From Cryptomeria japonica (Eukaryota; Streptophyta; Pinopsida; Cupressales; Cupressaceae): a stretch of DNA of 64,000 bases. The notes under the pieces were generated by a model. That model made no database searches. It saw nothing but the letters and a program-made list of their open reading frames with translations, and was not told the DNA's origin. A program made the translations under genes and the position numbers. Numbering within the stretch: position 1 is the first letter of the stretch; each line of letters begins with the position of its first letter. The stretch is from NCBI RefSeq assembly GCF_030272615.1, contig NC_081406.1, positions 111,383,783-111,447,782 of the forward strand, in the 5' to 3' direction. Positions 56,201 through 64,000 of the stretch are shown piece by piece.

Positions 56201-57125
56201 AAGCAAGTTCTTATAGAACAGGAGCAATGTTTTGATACCATAGATCAAGTGAAACATGTATGTGTTAAAATTCCATTGTTGCAAGCAATAAAAGATGTTC
56301 CTATATACAGTAAGGCACTTAGAGAGGCATGTCTAAAAAAACCTGGTAGGAAGAAGAAGGATCCGCAAACAGTGCATGTGATGGGTCAACTGGCAGATAT
56401 TATGTTAGGAAAGGTTTCAATTCTTAAATATTTTGATCCAGATAGTCTTGTTGTGAGTATAGTCATTAATGGCAGCCATATAAGGAATGTTTTAGTTGAT
56501 TTAGCAGTAGCCATTAATGTGATGACAAGAGAAGTAATGTAGCAGCTTGAAATCAACAACCTAAGGCTTACACCCATAGTTCTACAACTTGTTCATAGCT
56601 CTACAGTGCAACCTGATAGTAAGATTGAAGATGTGGTTGTTATTTTGGATTATTGGGAATATCCTGCAGACTTTATGATTTTGTCTCCAAAGGCAACACT
56701 AGGAGGATATCTGGTGATTTGGGGAAGACCTTGGCTTGCCACGATTGATGCATATATTGGATGTAGATCAGGAGATATGACTATTTCAGATGGGAACTCT
56801 ACAAAAGCATTAGCTTTGTATTCTCCTGCACAACCCCAGTTTGATCAATAACAAGTCATTTGGCCTACTTTGGGAGAAGAATCTGAGGGAGTTGACTCTT
56901 TTGATCACCTTATGATGATCAAACAAGGGTCGTTCATGCAATTACATGATGAAGACTCAATTCTTTATAAAATTCTGACAAATGAGTTGACACAAGAACA
57001 ACAATTGCAGGAGTTGGTACCAAATATTGCAGATTTAGACTTTCTTGCAGTCACTGATATATTGCATACTCTGTTGCCGTAGGAAGTCTATACTTCTCAT
57101 TTTTCTGATATATCCTTGATTGATC
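56201..57125 (+). pseudogene. pol: Athila-like protease region
   Basis: CVKIPLLQAIKDVPIYSKAL, LREACLKKPGRKKKDPQTVH and GSHIRNVLVDLAVAINVMTR are of the Athila protease type. The active site is normally D-L/S-G-A-S; here it reads D-L-A-V-A, so the glycine is lost. VILDYWEYPADFMILSPKA and LVIWGRPWLATIDAYIG complete the domain. A TAG lies near 56540, a TAA near 56849 and a TAG near 57080. The frame then shifts before RT. Confidence 0.85.
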
Positions 57126-58500
57126 TTACTATCAAATAGAAGTTGATTTGAATAAATATTTGAATATCAATAGTGATCTTGCAGATACTCAAAAGGTAGC
57201 ACTCGTGGACTTGCTTAAATATCATAAACATGCCTTTGCATGGGATTACAAGGACATGCATGGAATAGATCCAACAGTTTGCACCCATTGTATCTATATA
57301 AAAGAAGAATGTTTCCCACTTAGACATCCACAAAGAAGAATCAATCCTGCATTAAAAGAAATAGTTAAAGAGGAATTGCAGAAGTTGTTAAAGGCTGGGT
57401 TTATCTATCCTATCTCTGATAGCCAATGGGTATCACCTTTGGTAATAGTTCCTAAGAAAGGAGGAAAATGGAGGGTGTGTTGATTATAGAGCTTTGAACT
57501 TAGCAAAAAGAAAAGATCATTTTCCATTACCATTTGTGGATTAGGTATTAGACTCTTTGGCTGAGAAGAGATACTTTTCATTTCTTGATGGATTCAGTGG
57601 TTACAATTAGATTCAGATAGCCCTAGAGGACCACTAAAAAATAACATTTACTTGTCCTTGGGTCACATATGCATATTTTGTTCTTCCTTTTGGATTGTGT
57701 AATGCCCCGGCCACTTTTCAAAGAGCAATGATCAATATATTTTTAGATATTTCTCAAGACATCATGCAAATTTATATTGATGACTTTACAACTTATGGTT
57801 CTAAATTTGAAGAAGCATTGGGGAACCTAAAAAAAGTTTTGCAATGGTGTGAAGACTATAGTTTGTCATTAAACAATGAGAAGTGCTTCATAATGATGCA
57901 AGAAGGAATAGCCCTTGGTCATCATATCTCTATAAAGGGAATATAGGTTGATCCAACAAAGATTGAAGTCATTCAGAATATCAATGCACCAATGAAGCAA
58001 AAAGATGTAAGAAGTTTCATTGGTCATGCTGGATACTATAGAGGGTTTATCAAAGATTTCAGCAAAATTGCAAGTCCCTTATATTCTCTACTTACCAAGG
58101 ATATGAAATTTAAATGGACTTATTCATGCAATGAAGCTTTCTTGAAGCTTAAGCATGCTTTGACCCAAGCACCAATTCTTAAAGGTCCGAATTGGTCTTT
58201 ACCATTTCAAATTCATGTACAGAGGCATCTAATTAGGCAATAGGAGCAGTATTAGGACAAAAGATTGATAACTTAGAAAGTGAAATATATTATATTAGCA
58301 AGAACTTGCAAGGGCCAGAGTTAAATTACACAATCACTGAAAAGGAAATGTTAGCAGTTATATATGCACTGAACAAATTCAGGCACTGTATCACAGAATA
58401 TCCCATATTTGTGCATACTGATTATACTGCAATTAGATATCTCATGAATAAGCCTTCAATTACCAATAGATTAGCTCGCTGGTTATTGTTGATGTAGGAA
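57126..58500 (+). pseudogene. pol: Athila-like reverse transcriptase and RNase H
   Basis: RT begins with YLNINSDLADTQKVALVDLL and KHAFAWDYKDMHGIDP and continues through ISDSQWVSPLVIVPKKGGKW. After a frameshift near 57480 come DYRALNLAKRKDHFPLPFVD, LDGFSGYN, FGLCNAPATFQRAMI and the palm YIDDFTTYG. LGHHISIKGI and IGHAGYYRGFIKDFSKIASP follow. RNase H, after another shift near 58225, is YYISKNLQGPELNYTITEKE and FVHTDYTAIRYLMNKPS. The palm aspartates are intact. In-frame stops lie at about 57541, 57607, 57635, 57944 and 58495. Confidence 0.92.
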
Positions 58501-59954
58501 TTTGATATCACATTTATTGATAAACCAAAGAAGTCCAATGTGGTTGCAAATTATCTTTCAAGACTTCAGTTACAGGAAAATTCTACAACCATAGATGATG
58601 CTTTTCCGGATGAATATCTATTCCTTATACAAGCCCACACTCCTTGGTATGCTGATATTGTCAACTATTTAGGTGCTACTAAAAGGCCACTTCATTTCTC
58701 TCCTAAGGAAAGAAGGTTGTTAGTAGAGAAAAGCTTTAACTTATCATGGATTGTTGATTGTTTGTTTTATACTGGACTTGACCAAGTCATGAGAAGATAT
58801 GTAAGAGAAGATGAAACATATGATATCCTGCATGCATGTTATGATGAGTTGTGTGGAGGACATTTTGCTGCTAAAAGAACAACACTCAAAATATTGAATA
58901 CAAGATACTATTGGCCCACATTATATAAGGATTCAGCATAATATACAAGAAAATGTGGCAGATGCCAGCGCATTAGGAGACCTACTAAATCTGATGAGAT
59001 GTCATTGTATCCACAAATATTGGTTGCACCGTTTGATAAATGAAGATTAGATTTTGTTGGCCCAATTGATCCAGCTTCTAATGGCAAATCCTACATTTTA
59101 GTATGTACAAATTATGTAACCAAATGGGTGGAGGCTCATGCCATGACACATGCAAGAGATAATAAGGTGGTTGAGTTTCTTTATGAGGAGATATTTACAA
59201 GATATGGAGTACCAAGGGAAATTGTATCAGACCAAGGCCCATAATTTACTTAAACATTGATTGCAGCTTTGGTCAATGAATACAATATAAGGCACATAAA
59301 ATCTACCCCATATCATCCACAAGCTAATGGACAGGTAGAGGTTACAAATAGGGAGCTTGAGGCTATTCTTACCAAGACAGTAGTTGTTCATAAAAAAGAC
59401 TGGTCTCATAGGCTTTCAAAAGCAATTTGGGCATACAAAACAACTTGGAAGACACCAATTGGTTTTACACCTTTTAAGATGGTGTATGGAAAAGCAGCAA
59501 TGATGTCTATTGAGTTTGAGAAACTCTGAGGATAGCTTTGCAATTAAATCTGACACTTTCGGAAGCACAAAAGGAATGTATTCAGTAATTGAATGCTTTG
59601 GATGAATGGAGAAAAATGGTTGTCCAGTAGATAGAACTGATACAAAATCAGAGAGCAAAGTGGCATGATAAATATATCAAAGAGAAAAAGTTTAAAGCCG
59701 GTGACTGGGCAATATTGTATGACTCCAGATATAAAGATACTATGGGAAAGATGCAAACTAGATGGTTAGGTCCATATGAGATAGAAGAAGTTTTCAATAA
59801 TGGAGTTGTTCATTTGACCACAATTGACCCAGATTGGTTTAAGCTTCTGGTGGATGGTCACCCATTGCATCTTTATCATAAGCCAGCCAACAAAGAGGAG
59901 TTCCTACAACAATTTGCTAAAAAAAGATCAAACACAAGTTCCTACAGCAACTAA
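58501..59954 (+). pseudogene. pol: Athila-like integrase
   Basis: The H2C2 zinc region is CYDELCGGHFAAKRTTLKIL...CGRCQRIRRP. The core has D (RLDFVGPIDPA), D (REIVSDQGP) and E (YHPQANGQVEVTNRELEA). WAYKTTWKTPIGFTPFKMVY leads to the C-terminal part MQTRWLGPYEIEEVFNNGVV. TAA near 58939, TGA near 59041 and TAAs near 59242-59250 break it, and the frame shifts near 59530. It ends at 59954. Confidence 0.9.
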
Positions 59955-60556
59955 TCAAGTTCCTATAGCCACTGATTAAGTTCCTTTAGCAATTGAGAAA
60001 AGTAATGGAGGTAAGGTTCCTACAGCCACTGCAATGAACATGCTTGCCACTTCATAATTCTCCTTGCATCATTTCACAAAAATATTTCCATGTCTTATGG
60101 AAATATTATTCTCCATAAATAAAATTTCCATCCATGTCATCCCATCTCATTTTCTTATCGGTCATTTAATTTCATTTTGCCTTTCTTTTCGTACGACTGT
60201 AGGTATGTACATATTTTATTTTAATTACGCATTTATGATTTCATTATGATTATTGCCCTTTCCTAAATCTGCGTACACTTCCCTAAATCCTTTCAGCCTG
60301 TGTGGACATGTGCCAAAGTAAGTTAGGGGGGTGTTTTATGGTTCGGTTTCCAAAATTAGTAATTACTTGTCCTTTTCGGTACCTCGATTTGATTGATTGC
60401 CATCATTTCTTTAACAAGATATTCTTTGGAATAAGAAAGTAATAAACTCTACCGCCAAATTTGGAGATAGGTAAGGAAGTTTCAATTTTCAATTTGTAGA
60501 ATATTTTGGTTCTCCGTTTCTCAGCTGCAAAGTTTGCTACATTAATAGAGTAAGAA
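59955..60556 (+). other. Linker between pol and third ORF with repeated GTTCCTACAGCCACT motifs
   Basis: No coding frame is seen. Four copies of a 15-base motif lie at 59938, 59959, 59980 and 60016 (the first inside the integrase end). The same motif occurs twice in each LTR. The rest is T-rich. This could hold the leader or a promoter for the third ORF. Confidence 0.55.
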
Positions 60557-62819
60557 ATGGGTGGAGATCCAATCCGCCATGAACCAACAGTCCATGATGT
60601 GTTGCTACAAGATGCTCTTTGTGAGCATTATTTTAGGTAGCATGGTTGGATTGTTTACTTTCTTAAAATCAGGGATTATAATGAAGAAATTGTCGCAGAG
60701 TTTATGCATTCATTTAATGAAGGAGAGATTATTGTTAAAGGATTAAGGGTCATTGCTATGGAGCAACGAATAACTAAAGTTATAGGGTTGCCGCGGGAAG
60801 GAGAATTGTTTCCAGAATCAAAAGACGCCAGAAGTGCCAGAGCAGAGTTTACACTTCCCATAGATGGACCTCTAACAGTGGACAAGCAAGGAACCAGGAG
60901 GGTTTCCCTAGCAGCAGAGTGGCCCAAGGTGGCTTTATATGTAATGAAATATATTACTTGTGAAGGGAGGTATTCAAATTTTCATTCACCCCATTTCAAA
61001 TTGCTTAGTCATTTACGGCATGGCCAGAGAGTGAATGTCCCTAATTTTCTACATCATCTCATTTCCATAAGTGCCAAAGAAACATGGAAGAATGGAAATC
61101 GTTATGTCAGCCATCATGGTTTGATTAAATTTCTTGTAGATCATTCTCTTAGAGATGTTTCATAGATGGAATGGAGGATATTTGAAGACATGTTGTAGTT
61201 TAGGGTTGAAGATGCTCATGTTGCAGATGAGCCAATAGTTGAAAAAGAAAATATTGAAGAACCCTCTTCTCCTATAGTTTCTGCAGAGAATGAATTGCTC
61301 ATCGTTGAAGGAGCTATGGCTATTATGGAGGAAGAGATGGTTGAGACAAATGTGGAGCAACCTTCCACTTCTTTTCAAAGAGAATCACCATCTTCTAAAA
61401 GAAAAGGGAAGGAATTGGAAATAAATGATGCAGATGAAGAACCTATGGTTCAGCCGCAACCAACTCGAGTTTCTCCTACAACTAAGAGGCGTAGGTCTAA
61501 AAGAAATACTCTTGCAGCAAAGCCACAGGTAGAAACTATTCCTATAGCCACTCCAAAGGTTTATGTGAGAAGGACTCGAAGTAAAACCCAAAAGGCCCAT
61601 CCAACAGGTGATCCGACAGAGATTATTTTAGTGGAAACATCAGAAGAAGGGAGCCCTACATATGTTGAAACTCAGAAGGAAGATGATGTTGATAGACTCT
61701 CAAATCTTGCATATGTGGCAGAGAAGCTTGAGGAACCTGTTGAAGAGATTCCACGGCCTAAGGTAACACCTATTAAACCTCCATCATCTCTAAGCAGTTT
61801 ATCTATTGCGTTAACATTTTATAGACAATGGGAAAGAGAGAGGGCTAGATTGCAGGGGGTTATTGACAAACAACAAAAAGAAATTGAAAAGAGGGATAAC
61901 AAAATTGAAGAATTAGAGGTTAAAGTTGATACAATCACTAGTATGGTCCCCGAATTGATGCAATGTAGGGCATCGCCAAGGGTTTATGCTCTGCATTTAA
62001 GGGAGCGGTATTTAAATTTCAAATTGGACCGCATTGTTAGGGACCTTAGCCCCTCTTTAGAAACCCATGAGGAATTTTATGATGCTTACCAGACTTCCCC
62101 AATAGCTATGAAAAATTTGTTATGTGAACTTTATTTACATAACTATGTTGCAGCTTCAGATAGTGAGTGGAATCCTTTGTTATATATTAGTGATATCCAT
62201 ATAAAAGCTTTAATGTCATGGATTCAAAATGAGATCAGCATGGGGGCACAAGCCAGAGCAGACAAGGATTTTGAATTTGATTGTCCATTGCCATTGAAGA
62301 AGGAAGCAAAAGAGCTAAGAGTTCTTTTTTATGAATGGCAAAAGTTACTAGTAAGGCAAGATGTTAGGAATTCTAGTGTTGCCAATGAGGGAAGAAATAT
62401 ACCAAGCATATGATCATTTAGTTCAAACTGAAAGTGTAGCTGCAATTGATGGCTTAAATCAACGTTGGAATAACTTGCCAAAAGAATTGAAGCAAGGAAA
62501 ACCTCATTCACTGCCAAATTTCTAGGTAGCTATGAAAAGAGCCCCTAAATATATACAATTGGGCAGAGAGAAAAAAAATAATTAGGTACCTTTGATCTTT
62601 CAGCATCCTATTCTTATGTGGCCACTATTGGGATGTAAGACTACAGATAAGCCTTATGAAGAAGTTACAGAAGAAGCTAGATGGTCCAGGTTGGAAAATA
62701 TGAAAGGATTTCACTGGAATTTAGCTTCTAGAGGAATAGGTCAAGGAACCACTGGTGACCTAAGAGTTAGTGCAAGAATCAGAAATTTTCCTCTTGCTAT
62801 AGGATCAACAAGATCTTAA
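60557..62819 (+). pseudogene. Third ORF of the Athila-like element (env position), function unknown
   Basis: From an ATG at 60557 one frame runs to 62413 with TAGs near 60635 and 61197 and a TAG at 61163. It shifts near 62365 and continues, with TAGs near 62523 and 62583, to 62819, giving about 750 codons. The N-terminal part looks globular (EEIVAEFMHSFNEGEIIVKG, LRVIAMEQRITKVIGLP, YFTCEGR-like YITCEGRYSNF, FKLLSHLRHGQ). The middle is basic and acidic with nuclear-signal-like clusters (KRKGKE, TTKRRRSKRN, RRTRSKT). A coiled coil follows (ERARLQGVIDKQQKEIEKRD, KIEELEVKVDTI), then a second folded-looking part. I see no signal peptide or membrane span, so nothing supports an envelope role. The first part recalls proteins annotated as plant transposon-associated domains; that is a recollection, not a search. 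Confidence 0.7.
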
Positions 62820-62830
62820 AGTTGGGGGCA
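62817..62830 (+). promoter_or_regulatory. Polypurine tract of the Athila-like element
   Basis: TAAAGTTGGGGGCA lies directly before the LTR start TGATGAGTTG. The stop codon of the third ORF overlaps it. Confidence 0.8.
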
Positions 62831-64000
62831 TGATGAGTTGAGACATTGGCATATTTTTATCCTTAGAACTCTTGAGCTTTTGTCATATTTTGATTTATAT
62901 AATAGTAATGATGTATCAAAAGTTTAGTATATGTATTTCAGATGTTAGCCTGAACCTATTAAAACATGTTTTGTCTTTGCCAATTTATTCCTGCAACCAT
63001 GTTATTCATTCATGTTGCCATGCGGATTGTTTAGGGCAATATCATGTGTGAAATTAATAGATGTCCTGATTAAATAAAATATGTATGTATGTTCTTGAAT
63101 GTTATTTATTTTGAAGTGCGGGGAATAAATGATGTTGTGGTGGAAGCTCGCCTATCACGCCAATTGCAGGAAGAGATATTTAAGAGGATGACTAAAAGAT
63201 CGAACAACAAAGATGTTGAAAAGCATAAGGAACGACATGGCAGAATCAATCACACGATACTACTGATGTCTAACTCAAGTGGACACTTGTGTTGTAAATA
63301 CCGCAATAGTATGTTATGACTGTGGTTCGGTTTAGATCCATATTTTTTGTAGCTTAACTCCAGCTATCTCCTTTCTCGATTAGTTATTCTCCTCTTCTCT
63401 TCAGTGTGATCTGTGTTGTCTAAAGTAGATGTTTTCTTTTAAAATAAGTTCTTCATCTCTTCTCAGGGGTTAGATAGAAAAAAGAGAGAAAGTAGAGAAG
63501 AGGTTTTTTACAAGTGTTTTTGAGTTTCTTTTTATGTTGAATCATGTAATGACTTCCAAAGAACAATGAATAAAAATATGTTATTTTGAGCACTTAGATT
63601 TATTTTTGGGAAGCCCGGAATCACTCACCCAAGGGGGGCCACTTGGTGAGTGTTCCTGTGCATTTGTTAAGATTAGTTTTCTTTCCTTAGCTGCAGTAGA
63701 CGTTCTTGCATTGACTGTTCCTGCAGCCACTGGAAAAACAGATCCACTGACCGTTCCTACAGCCAGACCAAAATAGAGTAATTTATGTTTATCAACATTG
63801 AACTTAGTCAGTATTTCTTGAATGAATTTATGTTAATGCAGAAGTTTTCTTGTAGCCTTTCAATAGTTTCAATTCTTGCTTGTCTTTTTCGCATAATGTT
63901 AGTTGTTGTAGTAATGCAAAGTAGCTATTGCAGGAACTTAGTGCATATATAGTGTAGAACCATTTCAAGTATTACGTCCCTGGTTTGACAATCAAATGAA
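62831..64000 (+). repeat. 3' LTR of the Athila-like element (cut by window end)
   Basis: It starts TGATGAGTTGAGACATTGG and matches 53063 onward. It includes GTTCCTGCAGCCACT at 63717 and GTTCCTACAGCCA at 63753. About 95 bases should remain beyond the window. Confidence 0.92.

Larger units (their letters stand above)
53063..64000 (+). mobile_element. Athila-like Ty3/Gypsy element with a long third ORF (right end outside window)
   Basis: The plus-strand order is LTR 53063-54324, PBS, gag, protease, RT, RNase H, integrase, linker, third ORF, PPT, LTR from 62831. RT before integrase shows Ty3/Gypsy. The tRNA-Asp-type PBS and an extra ORF between pol and the 3' LTR fit the Athila branch. Counting from each LTR start, base 64000 corresponds to about 54229, so only about 95 bases of the 3' LTR are missing. 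The coding region has many stops and at least five frameshifts. Confidence 0.93.

Noticed and set aside
60557-62819. An envelope protein
   Set aside because: No signal peptide, membrane span or cysteine-rich ectodomain can be seen; only the position suggests it.

Overview
This window looks like non-genic, heterochromatin-like DNA from a seed plant with a large, repeat-filled genome. A gymnosperm is my best guess, from the density and age of nested LTR retrotransposons and the absence of any host gene; that is an inference, not something read directly. I found no intact host protein gene, tRNA, rRNA or CRISPR array. Almost every coding segment is a decayed gag, pol or LINE reading frame.

Layout, left to right. 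1-1376 is the 3' end of an L1-like LINE with an A-rich tail. 1386-2719 is an AT-rich tandem array with a higher-order repeat of about 365-415 bp. 2720-11852 is a plus-strand Copia element (Copia-1: LTR, PBS, long leader, gag, protease), split at 5914-11598 by a minus-strand Copia (Copia-A) with both LTRs and a TTCAT target duplication. 11853-13566 is a third LTR (LTR-B) with a PBS and a coiled-coil ORF where gag is expected. 13569-33450 is a second LINE (ORF1, then RT, zinc-finger and RNase H regions; the endonuclease is missing). It is split at 16076-31325 by a minus-strand Copia (Copia-C, TGTTG duplication), whose right LTR is itself split at 23144-31012 by a minus-strand Ty3/Gypsy chromovirus.

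33451-52097 is a minus-strand Ty3/Gypsy element with two RNase H domains (Tat type). It is split at 37081-49726 by a minus-strand Copia (Copia-D, GCAAA duplication). Copia-D carries a non-autonomous element in tandem form (three LTRs, two internal regions; 41248-45710) and a solo LTR of the Copia-C family (47970-49575, GAATA duplication). 52098-53062 is the start of a plus-strand Copia-D-family LTR, cut at 53063 by a plus-strand Athila-like Gypsy element. That element has a tRNA-Asp-type PBS, gag-pol, a long third ORF and an incomplete 3' LTR, and runs past the window end.

How the parts relate: the genes of each element once made a capsid protein (gag), protease, integrase and reverse transcriptase/RNase H for copying that element; the two LINEs once made ORF1 and a reverse transcriptase. 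None looks functional now. The nesting gives a relative chronology: Copia-1 before Copia-A; LINE-2 before Copia-C before the chromovirus; the Tat element before Copia-D before the tandem element and the solo LTR. LTR-to-LTR differences seen by eye agree (about 10% in the first 135 bases of the Copia-C LTRs, about 4% in the chromovirus LTRs). Most in-frame stops are TAG, as expected if methylated CAG codons decayed by C-to-T change.
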